Notes: generated by a model not told the origin, from the sequence alone. A DNA stretch of 64,000 bases from Halomarinibacterium sedimenti (GCF_019312585.1 NZ_JAHWDP010000002.1:372001-436000); one strand, 5' to 3'; positions 44,202 through 52,987 are shown, numbered from the stretch's first letter. Program-made: numbers and translations.

Positions 44202-45135
44202 AGTTATTTCTAAACCATTTTACCTGTTCCTCCAACCCAACTTTAAGTGAAGTCTGCGGATTGTACTTTAGTAGTTTTCTGGCCTTATCGATATTGGCAC
44301 AAGTACGCGATTGATCGCCAGGGCGAGCAGGTTTGTTTTCAATAATGATTTTGGATCCTAAAATTTCTTCCACCGTAGCAATTCCCGTGGCAGTGGTATT
44401 TTCTTCTTCGGTACCTAAATTGAAGATTTCACCATTACAAACTGCCTCATTCCCTATGACACTTACAATCCCATCTACAATATCTTGTACGTAGGTAAAA
44501 CTGCGCAAGTGTTTCTCACTTCCTTCGTATAAAGGAAAGGGTTTGTTGTTTAATCCGCAGTCGATAAGACGCGTATATAATTTATCAGGACGTTCACGAG
44601 GTCCATATACCGAATACAGACGGAAGGAAGTTCCTTTTAATAAACCTCTTCGGCTATATGCCAACACCAATTGCTCTGCAGCCAATTTGGTGACTCCGTA
44701 CCAAGAAGCAGGTTTTGGTGCTTCATCTTCGGTCATAATGGCATTTAACCCATAAATAGAAGAAGTCGCAATATTCACAAAAAAGGGCTTTTTGGTAAAG
44801 GTTTCGAATAAGTCTAAGAGTCGTTGTGTGGCAAAGAAATTATTCGAGAAATAATCATCAAAAGTACTAGTGGTGGATATCCCAGGTTGTGCGGCAAAGT
44901 GAAAAATATAATCGATATCTTCTTTAATCACTTTGGATAAATCATCTTTACGAAGATCTACTTTTTCAACAGTGATTCCTTTTTCTGAAAGGGATTTGGC
45001 ATTCAGCTTTTTTAATTCAACATCATAATAGGATGAAAAATTATCGATGGCTTGAACCTGATGTCCTAAACTTTTTAATCGTTCCGCAGTATGAGATCCA
45101 ATAAAACCTGCTGCGCCCGTAACTAATACTTTCAT
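44191..45135 (-). CDS. NAD-dependent sugar-nucleotide epimerase/dehydratase
   Basis: This is a 314-residue extended SDR enzyme with VTGAAGFIGSHTAERLKSLG as NAD loop, FHFAAQPGISTT, NIATSSIYG and SWYGVTKLAAEQL as active-site parts. AIDNFSSYYDVELKKLNAKS resembles UDP-glucuronate 4-epimerases. Both the adjacent GT2 and the ArnT-like gene suggest that it makes a UDP-sugar for lipid-linked transfer. It is convergent with meaB, overlapping 11 bases, and divergent from the GT2 gene. The exact reaction cannot be fixed. Confidence 0.82.
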   Translation of the reverse strand: MKVLVTGAAGFIGSHTAERLKSLGHQVQAIDNFSSYYDVELKKLNAKSLSEKGITVEKVDLRKDDLSKVIKEDIDYIFHFAAQPGISTTSTFDDYFSNNFFATQRLLDLFETFTKKPFFVNIATSSIYGLNAIMTEDEAPKPASWYGVTKLAAEQLVLAYSRRGLLKGTSFRLYSVYGPRERPDKLYTRLIDCGLNNKPFPLYEGSEKHLRSFTYVQDIVDGIVSVIGNEAVCNGEIFNLGTEEENTTATGIATVEEILGSKIIIENKPARPGDQSRTCANIDKARKLLKYNPQTSLKVGLEEQVKWFRNNFMK

Positions 45136-45199
45136 GAATTCAATTTACACTGCAAAATAACACCTTTTTTGCGTTTCTGTTTTATTCATGAAAAAGAAA

Positions 45200-45207
45200 T
45201 ACTTTTG
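45200..45207 (+). promoter_or_regulatory. Promoter -7 element of lipid-modification operon
   Basis: TACTTTTG is a perfect TAnnTTTG. The transcription start would be near 45214, which excludes an in-frame start at 45169 and supports the ATG at 45232. Confidence 0.6.
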
Positions 45208-45231
45208 CAGTCGAAGAACAATCGAGCTACT

Positions 45232-45942
45232 ATGTACGAATTTACCATCATTGTGCCTGTTTACAACGAGGAAGACAATCTGGAACGCGTTGAAAAGGAA
45301 CTGTTAGCCTATACCAAAATCGCTTCAAAAAAAACAGCTATCCTTTTTGTGAATGATGGTTCTAAAGACAATAGCCAATCCTTAATTGAAACTATCTGTG
45401 CTAGAAACGAAGCTTTTCACTATATCAGTTTTAAAGAAAACCACGGATTAAGTGCTGCCATTAAAGCGGGGTTTGACCATGTGGAAAGTCCGTTAGTGGG
45501 CTATATCGACAGTGATTTACAAACTGCTCCCGAGGATTTTAATTTACTGTTGCAGCACATAGGCGAATACGATTTAGTCACTGGAGTTCGTGCTAACCGA
45601 AAGGATTCTTTTGTTAAAAATATGTCTTCCAAAATTGCTAATGGCATTCGTCGTGCTTTTACCCACGACGGAATGGACGATACGGGTTGCCCATTAAAAG
45701 TCATTAAAACCGACTATGCCAAACGCATCCCAATGTTTAAAGGTTTACACCGATTTCTTCCTGCGATGATTTTATTGCAAAACGGAAGGATTTTACAAGT
45801 GCCTGTGCAACATTTTCCGCGGATTGCTGGAACGGCTAAGTTTGGACTTTGGAATCGCCTTTTAGGACCGTTAATGGATTGCTTTGCCTACCTTTGGATG
45901 AAGAAAAAATACATCAACTACGAAGTGAAAGATAAAGGATGA
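45232..45942 (+). CDS. GT2 glycosyltransferase (DPM/ArnC-like)
   Basis: This enzyme is predicted to attach a sugar to polyprenyl phosphate. It has 236 residues from ATG 45232, beginning MYEFTIIVPVYNEEDNLERV. FVNDGSKDNS and YIDSDLQTAPEDF hold the nucleotide and DXD sites, and GVRANRKDSFVKNMSSKIAN is typical of DPM1/ArnC enzymes. It lacks the C-terminal membrane helices of ArnC. It heads an operon with the LAB_N and GT39 genes and overlaps the first by 4 bases. Confidence 0.87.
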   Translation: MYEFTIIVPVYNEEDNLERVEKELLAYTKIASKKTAILFVNDGSKDNSQSLIETICARNEAFHYISFKENHGLSAAIKAGFDHVESPLVGYIDSDLQTAPEDFNLLLQHIGEYDLVTGVRANRKDSFVKNMSSKIANGIRRAFTHDGMDDTGCPLKVIKTDYAKRIPMFKGLHRFLPAMILLQNGRILQVPVQHFPRIAGTAKFGLWNRLLGPLMDCFAYLWMKKKYINYEVKDKG

Positions 45943-46565
45943 GCAATTGGCTTATTTATACTATTGGATTTTCCGCACAGATTCTATTCTCTGCCCGATT
46001 GTTTATCCAATGGTTTCTTTCTGAAAAAAACAAACGCATCATTACCCCTTCCCTGTTTTGGAAATTAAGCCTACTGGCCTCATTTCTCTTATTTGTGTAT
46101 GGGTATTTAAGAGACGACTTTGCTATTATGTTGGGGCAATCCCTTACCTATTTTATCTACGTTCGTAATCTTCATTTACAAGGCGAATGGCAAAAAAGTC
46201 CGTGGTGGTTTCGTGGGTTTTTGATTATATTCCCGATTCTAATTGTGATTTACGGCTACAATAATGGCGAGTTCGACATTGAAAATCTTTTACACAACGC
46301 TGCCATCCCTAATTGGTTATTGTGGCTGGGAATTATTGCTCAAGTCCTTTTTACCCTTCGGTTTGTATACCAATGGATTTATTCGGAACGGAAAAAAGTT
46401 TCTCATTTACCGGTTGGCTTCTGGAGATTGAGTGCCTTGGGAGCAGCCCTTATTATTGTGTATGCGGTGTATAGAAAAGATCCCGTATTGTTAATTGGGC
46501 ACGGAGGCGGATTAATTATTTATATTCGGAATATATTTATTGGGAAAAATGAAGCTTCTGAATAA
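45939..46565 (+). CDS. Membrane protein with two LAB_N domains
   Basis: This is a 208-residue membrane protein made of two copies of the LAB_N domain (named after the N-terminus of some LpxB proteins). Copy one is at about 1-77 (GFSAQILFSARLFIQWFLSE to SLTYFIYVRNLHL), copy two at about 118-192 (GIIAQVLFTLRFVYQWIYSE to GGLIIYIRNIFIG). The two share the pattern AQ-x-LF-x-x-R-x-x-x-QW-x-x-SE. The function of LAB_N alone is not known, but it recurs with polyprenyl-sugar genes. It lies between a DPM-like GT2 and an ArnT-like gene. Confidence 0.88.
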   Translation: MSNWLIYTIGFSAQILFSARLFIQWFLSEKNKRIITPSLFWKLSLLASFLLFVYGYLRDDFAIMLGQSLTYFIYVRNLHLQGEWQKSPWWFRGFLIIFPILIVIYGYNNGEFDIENLLHNAAIPNWLLWLGIIAQVLFTLRFVYQWIYSERKKVSHLPVGFWRLSALGAALIIVYAVYRKDPVLLIGHGGGLIIYIRNIFIGKNEASE

Positions 46566-48183
46566 ACATCCTTTACTTCTTTTAACTCTTGCCTGTGTAG
46601 GGGTCTTCTTTGTGAATCTCGATGCCATTTTTGTAAACATCATGGAAGCCAGAAACTTTATTACGGCTCGCGAAATGATTGTTGATGGCAATTGGTTACT
46701 CACCACCATGAATGGCGAACCGCGCTATGCCAAACCTCCCTTACCTACGTGGCTCACGGCGCTGTCGGGTCTACTTTTTGGACTAAAAAGCCTATTTGCC
46801 TTACGACTCCCTGCCGCTATTATGGGATTAGTGCTTGTATTATTTTCCTATAAATTTTTACAAAACCTTACCAAAAACACCCAATATGCACTCATTAGCG
46901 GATTGGTCATGGTAACTTCCTTCTACATTGTTACAGCTGGACGCGATGCCAATTGGGATATTTTCACGCATAGTTTTATGATCGTGTGTATCTACTTTTT
47001 GTATCGGTTTTTTACTTCAGAAAGTTCTAAGTTTAAAAATGTACTACTAGCAGCCCTGTTTTTTGGGTGCTCCTTTATGAGTAAAGGACCTGTTTCTTTA
47101 TATGCCCTGCTACTGCCCTTTTTAATTGCCTTTGGGGTGGTTTATAAATACAAAAATTTTAAAAGTCGGATTCTGCCATTACTTGTATTTTTAGTAGTTT
47201 CATTTCTATTGTCGGGTTGGTGGTATTGGTACACCTATACCTTTGACCCCGAAACCGTTGCCAAAATTACCGAACGTGAAACTAGCAATTGGACCGGTTA
47301 CGAAACCAAACCTTTTTATTACTATTGGAGTTTCTTTACCCAAAGCGGAGTGTGGACTATTCCTGCCTTTATCGCACTATTGTACCCTTATTTAAAAAAT
47401 AGGGTATTCCATAAAAAAGCCTATCAATTTACATTTTGGTGGACGATGGCTTCGGTGATTTTACTGTCGATTATTCCCGAAAAGAAAGTACGTTACTTAC
47501 TGCCTGTGATTATTCCCTTGGCGATGAATACAGGGTTTTATATTGAATATTTATTCCGAAGGTTTAAGGAATTAAAAGACAAACGAGAAACGATTCCTGT
47601 GTATGTTAATTTTGGACTCATTGCCCTGATTGGAATAATTTTTCCTGTGGGAGGCTATCTTTTTCTGAAAGATCAATTAAGTGGAAGCTATTGGGTTTGG
47701 TTTGCGCTTTTGTCGTTATCGCTATTTATTATTGGTGTGGTGATGTTTCGGAATTTACGCCGTAAAGCTATTCAACCAGTATTTTATTTCACCATTGCTT
47801 TTATTATAGCTGTCATTTCCTTTGGAATGCCTTTAGCGAAGACATTGACCGTAAACCCCGAGTATAAAGGTCTTTCAAAATTAAACGATTGGCAAGCGGA
47901 AACGAATTTAAAGGTATATGAATTTGGCGGATTTTCACCCGAGCTTATTTGGGATTATGGCAAGGCTATTCCTAGATTGGAAAAGGATGGGAGTATTAAA
48001 ATCCCTCCCGAAGCGCAATTTGGTGTTTTAGTGGCCGAAGCTGATGAAGGGGAATTCAAAAAGCAATTTGAAGGTTTTTCCATAGAAAAAGTTACGCGAT
48101 ACGATATGAATCCGCAGGCACTGGGACATCGTACCCACCGACCTAGATTGTGGCGGGATTTGTATTTGGTTTCTAAAAAGTAA
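46549..48183 (+). CDS. GT39 glycosyltransferase (ArnT-like)
   Basis: This is an integral membrane GT-C glycosyltransferase that uses a polyprenyl-phosphate sugar, 544 residues from ATG 46549 (an ATG three codons upstream is also possible). IMEARNFITAREMIVDGNWL with NGEPRYAKPPLPTWLTALSG is the first periplasmic loop of the ArnT/PMT superfamily, with the Asp/Glu site region. About 11-12 membrane segments follow, and residues from about 430 form a periplasmic domain. With the GT2 gene it probably transfers one sugar to lipid A or another envelope acceptor. Confidence 0.9.
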   Translation: MKLLNKHPLLLLTLACVGVFFVNLDAIFVNIMEARNFITAREMIVDGNWLLTTMNGEPRYAKPPLPTWLTALSGLLFGLKSLFALRLPAAIMGLVLVLFSYKFLQNLTKNTQYALISGLVMVTSFYIVTAGRDANWDIFTHSFMIVCIYFLYRFFTSESSKFKNVLLAALFFGCSFMSKGPVSLYALLLPFLIAFGVVYKYKNFKSRILPLLVFLVVSFLLSGWWYWYTYTFDPETVAKITERETSNWTGYETKPFYYYWSFFTQSGVWTIPAFIALLYPYLKNRVFHKKAYQFTFWWTMASVILLSIIPEKKVRYLLPVIIPLAMNTGFYIEYLFRRFKELKDKRETIPVYVNFGLIALIGIIFPVGGYLFLKDQLSGSYWVWFALLSLSLFIIGVVMFRNLRRKAIQPVFYFTIAFIIAVISFGMPLAKTLTVNPEYKGLSKLNDWQAETNLKVYEFGGFSPELIWDYGKAIPRLEKDGSIKIPPEAQFGVLVAEADEGEFKKQFEGFSIEKVTRYDMNPQALGHRTHRPRLWRDLYLVSKK

Positions 48184-48195
48184 TCTGTATTATGG

Positions 48196-48216
48196 ATTCC
48201 GTGTCAAGCACGGAAT
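48196..48216. repeat. Inverted repeat element overlapping PAP2 stop
   Basis: ATTCCGTG and CACGGAAT form a perfect 8-base inverted repeat with loop TCAAG. The sequence is of a widespread dispersed type. It supplies the last codons (Leu-Ser-Phe-Arg-Ala) and the stop of the PAP2 gene, and it can form a hairpin between the two convergent genes. Confidence 0.75.
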
Positions 48217-48767
48217 GACAATCTTATAAAAGCCTTATAAAAAAGCCATCCTATCATACCGCCAAAGAACATACCGGTAATGATATCCAAAGGATAATGC
48301 ACGCCCACATATATTCTGCTATAGGCAATGATAACTGCCCAAAACAGTAAAGCAAACGGAAGGTATGTATAGTATTTTCGAAGTAGCAACCCCACAAACA
48401 CGGCTACTGCCATACTACTTGCTGCGTGTGCCGAGAAGTAGCCAAAACGTCCGCAACCATTGGCTACCATACGCATTTGGTCTTGTAAAGCTTCTACCCT
48501 GCATGGGCGAGGTCTTTCAAACAAAATATATTTAAATAAGTTGGCGAGTTGGTCGGTGGTGGTAATCATAACAGCAACACACACTAAAATTAGCAAGGTG
48601 CCTTTCCATTGAAAGTGTTTCCAAAGAAAATACAACAACACCAAATACAAAGGGATAGAGGACAATTTATGGGTGACAAAAAGCCAAAAACCATCCCAAT
48701 ATTCACTTCCTAAATTATTTAGAAATAGAAAAAGCTCTGTGTCGTATTTTAGGAGTTCTTCAAGCAT
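48204..48767 (-). CDS. PAP2 family phosphatase
   Basis: This is a 187-residue membrane phosphatase of the PAP2 superfamily. KYILFERPRPCR is motif 1, YFSAHAASSMAVA motif 2 (Ser-Ala-His in place of Ser-Gly-His) and SRIYVGVHYPLDII motif 3. About six membrane segments are seen. In this family the substrates are undecaprenyl diphosphate, lipid A phosphates or phosphatidylglycerol phosphate. The neighbouring lipid-sugar genes fit the first two. Its last codons come from a dispersed inverted repeat. Confidence 0.9.
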   Translation of the reverse strand: MLEELLKYDTELFLFLNNLGSEYWDGFWLFVTHKLSSIPLYLVLLYFLWKHFQWKGTLLILVCVAVMITTTDQLANLFKYILFERPRPCRVEALQDQMRMVANGCGRFGYFSAHAASSMAVAVFVGLLLRKYYTYLPFALLFWAVIIAYSRIYVGVHYPLDIITGMFFGGMIGWLFYKAFIRLSFRA

Positions 48768-48994
48768 TATTCTTCATAACGGGCTACTTCCCTATCGTAG
48801 AATTCGGTCGCCTCCCGAATATAATTTTCGGCTTCGGCTTCAATCTCTTTTTGGTCGTGGTCATCAAATTCCTCAAGCCATTCTACCTCATCGTTTTCAA
48901 GATTAATGATAAACATGGGGAATTCGGTATGAATCACAAAAATGGCATCGGGATAATCGGTGTTATCGCCTAAAATGAATTTGGGTAGTTCCAT
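48767..48994 (-). CDS. Small acidic conserved protein
   Basis: This is a 75-residue acidic protein from ATG 48994 (an in-frame ATG at 49015 would add seven). It begins MELPKFILGDNTDYPDAIFV and ends in an acidic helix (DHDQKEIEAEAENYIREATE). No membrane segment or known domain is seen. The pattern resembles a small hypothetical protein found next to PAP2 genes in Flavobacteriaceae. It shares one base with the PAP2 start, so both form an operon. The function is unknown. Confidence 0.72.
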   Translation of the reverse strand: MELPKFILGDNTDYPDAIFVIHTEFPMFIINLENDEVEWLEEFDDHDQKEIEAEAENYIREATEFYDREVARYEE

Positions 48995-49161
48995 AGTATT
49001 TCTTTGAAACGTCAAAGGTAGTTATAAAATGTAATTTCTTATTCTTACAAAACCTGAATAATTCTTACGTATAAACACCTATTTATCAGCAATATAATAA
49101 TGTTTAGTTTTATAAAAATAAAGTTTTAAAAGTTTTAAAATACTAACCAAACCATTAAAAG

Positions 49162-51177
49162 ATGAAAACTTCACACACAATTATTACTCTAAAAAAGTCA
49201 TTATTGACTATTGACATTGGGTTATTACAATACCTTAAAATCTTACTCCTATTTACATTTATTGGCCTATTTACAAATTGCATGCCTAAAGCCAATGAAA
49301 CATTAATGAGACTTACTGATAAAAAAGTAATGATTAAGAATTCTGTAACAAATAATTTTTTAACAGTTAAAGGCAATCAAATTGTATTAGAACCTTTAAG
49401 AAATGATAATAGTATAGATGCCCAAATATATAGGTTATCTCAAGACAGTATTGATTTAATAGGTCCTGTGTTTTATTTGAATAAAGAAAATAATTATGTA
49501 AAAAGCGGTGAAGATAGTTTCCAATTTGTACCAAAACAAGATGGAAATCTTGATTATGCGTTTCAAGGATTTTTGGAAAATTCTATTGACACAACCAATA
49601 TTACTTTAATTCGACCACTAGCTCTAGGTGATATAAAATTTAAAACAGATTCTGTGAATGCCCCTAATAAATATTATTGGTCTGATAAAGGAGCTTTAAT
49701 TGCACTAGACGTTCCGTACAAAAGAGAGCCACAACAAAAAATGGTTGGCGCTCAAAATTGGCAGATGATTGATGCTCAGGTTTTATTAGAACCTATTGAA
49801 GCCAAATTAGAACGTGAAAGAATAGCGAACATACCTGTTATAGATACCAGTAAAGTTTATATCATTAGAGTAAAACATAGTGGAAAGGCTTTAGATTATG
49901 GAGGACATGTATATCAATGGACAATGCACGGAGGGCGTGTTCAGCAGTGGAAAATTAGCTATGCAGGTAATCAAGAGTATTATTTAAAGAACATTCACCT
50001 CAACCAATATATGACTATTAATGATGGGTCTACAGAATATGGAGCTTCGGTTGTATTGGCAAATAAAACTGGAGGAGCAGAACAACGATTTAAACTTATT
50101 AATAATTTGACCGATTGGAGAATCATAAACGTAAAATCAGGTTTGACTTTAGACCTAAGTGGCGGTACGGTTCAACTCAACGACGGTCAACCCATTGTTC
50201 AATACCAGTGGCATACAGGAGATAACCAAAAGTTTGAAATATTTCCAGCAGTGGATGTAGAATTTTATAAAGAAAGAAACCCTACTATTAAGTTTTACAA
50301 TGAGTCAGGGTATCTTGCACAATACAAGGTTTATTATAATAATTCATTAAGACACTCAACTAATGATGTAGCATTATGGGGTGATCGTTCTTTTGAAATT
50401 CCCGCCAGAGCAAAAAATATTAGAATTATCGGAACAGGTACAGGAATAGGCTCGGTTTTTGACCTAAATATAATTCTTTATGGAGAAGATTATTGTATCA
50501 AAACCTATGGTTCCATTTTTAAATCTTATTATAATAATGATTGTGAACCATGGAATCCCTTTGCAGATTCTACGGTACACGTAACTAACTTATCTGGAGA
50601 GAAAATATATGTTGGCTGGAGTAATGAGCCTATTTGGGGACTTACCAATATGACGGCTGGTGTATTAACTGGACTCATTATCGACAATATGCAAAATCTA
50701 AATGCCAATTATTATAAATTAATTGCAGTAGCCTCTGCAACAGATCTTGCCTTACCAAAAGAGGCCTACGAGCTATTTCAAGATGCTGCAATTGAAATTG
50801 AAAATGATAATTTTAAGCCCATAATTGAACATAGTCCATTAGGAACACTACTTAACTTTATTGACATCTATTCTGGCGCCAAGGAATTTGCTTTAAAACT
50901 TATAGGTGAAACGATTGAGCAAACCGATGAGTATAAAGCAAAATATATTAATTACAACCCTATTTTAGCCATTGGAGATATGGCTGGAGCAGAAACCAAA
51001 ACTATAATGGCAGTAAACGAAAGTCTTACAAAATTTTGGGTCGTAGATACAGGAATTGACGATTCTTGGATTATTACCCCAACCGAAGTATACAAGTCTA
51101 AATATGGAACTTTAAGAGTTAAAGACGAAAATGACCCACGCACTCAATCCCAAGTAGCGCCCAATATAAGTAACTAA
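49162..51177 (+). CDS. Lipoprotein with ricin-type lectin domain and possible cytolysin-like domain
   Basis: This is a 671-residue protein of AT-rich composition. An N-terminal hydrophobic segment ends in LFTNC, a possible lipobox with an unusual Asn before the Cys. Residues about 230-365 form a ricin-type beta-trefoil with three Q-x-W/F repeats (QQW, QRF, QKF). Residues about 374-463 start with KFYNESGYLAQYKVYYNN and go on to PARAKNIRI, which resembles the C-terminal beta-sandwich of cholesterol-dependent cytolysins. The last 200 residues match nothing I know. It is a single gene with its own terminator. Confidence 0.7.
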   Translation: MKTSHTIITLKKSLLTIDIGLLQYLKILLLFTFIGLFTNCMPKANETLMRLTDKKVMIKNSVTNNFLTVKGNQIVLEPLRNDNSIDAQIYRLSQDSIDLIGPVFYLNKENNYVKSGEDSFQFVPKQDGNLDYAFQGFLENSIDTTNITLIRPLALGDIKFKTDSVNAPNKYYWSDKGALIALDVPYKREPQQKMVGAQNWQMIDAQVLLEPIEAKLERERIANIPVIDTSKVYIIRVKHSGKALDYGGHVYQWTMHGGRVQQWKISYAGNQEYYLKNIHLNQYMTINDGSTEYGASVVLANKTGGAEQRFKLINNLTDWRIINVKSGLTLDLSGGTVQLNDGQPIVQYQWHTGDNQKFEIFPAVDVEFYKERNPTIKFYNESGYLAQYKVYYNNSLRHSTNDVALWGDRSFEIPARAKNIRIIGTGTGIGSVFDLNIILYGEDYCIKTYGSIFKSYYNNDCEPWNPFADSTVHVTNLSGEKIYVGWSNEPIWGLTNMTAGVLTGLIIDNMQNLNANYYKLIAVASATDLALPKEAYELFQDAAIEIENDNFKPIIEHSPLGTLLNFIDIYSGAKEFALKLIGETIEQTDEYKAKYINYNPILAIGDMAGAETKTIMAVNESLTKFWVVDTGIDDSWIITPTEVYKSKYGTLRVKDENDPRTQSQVAPNISN

Positions 51178-51200
51178 TAACCTAATACTATTACATTCAA

Positions 51201-51228
51201 AAGCATCACTATTTGGTGATGCTTTTTT
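51201..51228 (+). terminator. Rho-independent terminator
   Basis: AAGCATCAC pairs perfectly with GTGATGCTT across a 6-base loop, followed by six T. It ends the lectin gene. Confidence 0.88.
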
Positions 51229-51356
51229 GTGGAAAACAACCCGCCATTGTTTACAACTTTATACTGAGATAGTTAGGGGTTTTGGTAACTTTGGATGATT
51301 AAGAAGTTAAATAAAAACAACTTAGTTTATTTTACTTATTTCATATTTAAATTATT

Positions 51357-51842
51357 TTGAAAAACAATTATACTAGGATATTCTTAAAGCCTTGTGGAGA
51401 AGTTTTTGGATTATTGAATTTTTCGACTTCAAAAGATAATTCATTTCATTTCCATATTTATGAAGAAGCAAATCAAGAGCTTAAATATCATCCAATAGAA
51501 AAACTTCAAGGTGGAAGATTAAAAATTGAATTAAAGAATCTTATTGGAACTGGGTTTATAAGGAATAAGTTTACATTCCATCCCTCAGGCACATTTCATT
51601 CAAGTGATATAAATAGGAATAGGTTAAAAGATGGTTTAAATGGTATCAGCTTTAAAGATATTGTAGATTATAATTTAATTTTAGTGATAGCACCAAAAGA
51701 AATCAAGAAATTATTGAAAAAAGAAATTCCTAAAAAAGGTGTTAATTTAATCTTAGAATTAGCAAATGATGTTAGCCCTTTTACAGTAAACTTTGAAGTC
51801 TTTAGAAAGTCGCAAAAGCATAACTTAAAAAAATTTCAGTAA
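51357..51842 (+). CDS. Hypothetical protein, probably damaged gene
   Basis: I do not recognise this 161-residue frame. It has no ATG: the only start in the open stretch is TTG 51357 (an in-frame stop lies at 51348). The content is plain and soluble, with an acidic-basic mix and LKNLIGTGFIRNKFTFHPSG as a notable part. The frame ends in an A7 run followed by ATTTCAGTAA. Reading on with one more A gives 46 further protein-like residues to a TAA at 51972. It is likely to be a decaying gene. Confidence 0.45.
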   Translation: MKNNYTRIFLKPCGEVFGLLNFSTSKDNSFHFHIYEEANQELKYHPIEKLQGGRLKIELKNLIGTGFIRNKFTFHPSGTFHSSDINRNRLKDGLNGISFKDIVDYNLILVIAPKEIKKLLKKEIPKKGVNLILELANDVSPFTVNFEVFRKSQKHNLKKFQ

Positions 51843-51972
51843 GATTTATTCATGGACCATACACTATTGAATGGCCTCACTTAGACTTTGGATTAAGATT
51901 TTATAGTCAAAAAGTAGAAGGAGAATCTCTTTGGCCATTAAAAACTATGGTCTTAAAAAGATTAAATGAATA
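51843..51972 (+). pseudogene. Out-of-frame continuation of the hypothetical gene
   Basis: In the +1 frame after the A7 run the sequence reads KISVRFIHGPYTIEWPHLDF and then GLRFYSQKVEGESLWPLKTM up to TAA at 51970-51972. The frame looks coding but has no start of its own. A single-base loss in the A run would explain both pieces. The rest of this 365-base gap (to 52207) holds a terminator, a TCTTGTGTC-type repeat and about 145 bases in which I see nothing. Confidence 0.4.
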
Positions 51973-51990
51973 AATAATAATATTTAAGCA

Positions 51991-52018
51991 AAAACCCCCA
52001 CCCAATGGTGGGGGTTTT
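51991..52018 (+). terminator. Terminator with G/C-rich stem
   Basis: AAAACCCCCACC and GGTGGGGGTTTT pair perfectly around CAAT. A nearly identical stem stands at 52988-53015. Confidence 0.9.
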
Positions 52019-52022
52019 ATCT

Positions 52023-52060
52023 TATGTCCTGCGTCTGGTGTCTTGTGTCATATGTCTTTT
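52023..52060. repeat. TCTTGTGTC-type low-complexity repeat
   Basis: TTATGTCCTGCGTCTGGTGT and the following TCTTGTGTC units match the stretch that follows the second copy of the same terminator at 53020. No protein frame fits. Confidence 0.65.
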
Positions 52061-52207
52061 ACAACGATGCCTCGGAAAACACATCTTAAGAGTTATAAAA
52101 GGTAGGAATTTTCTTTTAAAAAATTATTTTTCGGATTCAAATGGGGTATAATTTTTGACTATAAAGAATCTCATAATTAGTAAGTTAACAATCTAACCTT
52201 TAAAATT

Positions 52208-52969
52208 ATGAAAACAAAAATCATTATAATAGCACTTATTGCTATTACAGGTATTGCAAGTCATTTGTTTGGTCAAGAACTGGTTTCAAAATCGGAAGAA
52301 TTTGACTTAGAAAAGAACATTAAATGCAAGATAACCCCTACAGAAATGGGTTACTCTCTAGAATTTCAATATTATACTAAACCCCCAACAAACGTTGCAA
52401 TGGATCAAGCGTCGAGAAAGAAGGGGTATGATCACTACATTTCAAAATCTGAATATAGTGTAAGCTATGTAGATAATACTATTACAGAAATAAAAAGCCC
52501 TAGAGATGCCGCAAGCGGAATGGCAACAGGAAAAAGACAGCATAAGCCTATTGGGATAACTTCTTCTATAGACAAATCTACTCCTTACTTATATAAAAGA
52601 GAATCGAGCAATGGCACAACCGCCGAGATATCAACAGCCATGGTTTCTGGCGGAGGTGTAGGAAAAGTAAATATGCAGGATATTCATTTTACCAAAAGAT
52701 GTGCTGGTAATTCATCTGTTTTTTTGGTTACTAATGGTGAAAGTGTAATACCAACGGGGGAATGTCCAAACGGTAATTGTGAATTAAAAATTGAGTGGAC
52801 TTGGAATGATGGCACCCTTAGGGCAGAGTCAGATACAGTTAACCCAGAAGTAACTCGTAACTCAGTAATTTTTGTTTTAAAAATTGAAGATGGAGTTTGT
52901 ACTGCTATGGCAATAAATGAAAAAGGATTACCTGGGGAAAAAGCTACTAAAACAAAACCAAAAAATTAA
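52208..52969 (+). CDS. Secreted hypothetical protein
   Basis: I do not recognise this 253-residue protein. It has a signal peptide (MKTKIIIIALIAITGIASHL, cleavage after FGQ) and five Cys in the mature part (KCKIT, KRCAG, GECPNGNCELK, DGVCTAM), so disulfides are likely in the periplasm or outside. The mature part is rich in Thr, Ser and Gly and looks like beta structure. It has no sorting domain. It stands alone before a terminator, in an AT-rich stretch with the lectin gene. Confidence 0.72.
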   Translation: MKTKIIIIALIAITGIASHLFGQELVSKSEEFDLEKNIKCKITPTEMGYSLEFQYYTKPPTNVAMDQASRKKGYDHYISKSEYSVSYVDNTITEIKSPRDAASGMATGKRQHKPIGITSSIDKSTPYLYKRESSNGTTAEISTAMVSGGGVGKVNMQDIHFTKRCAGNSSVFLVTNGESVIPTGECPNGNCELKIEWTWNDGTLRAESDTVNPEVTRNSVIFVLKIEDGVCTAMAINEKGLPGEKATKTKPKN

Positions 52970-52987
52970 TAAAATTTAGGCAAACAA

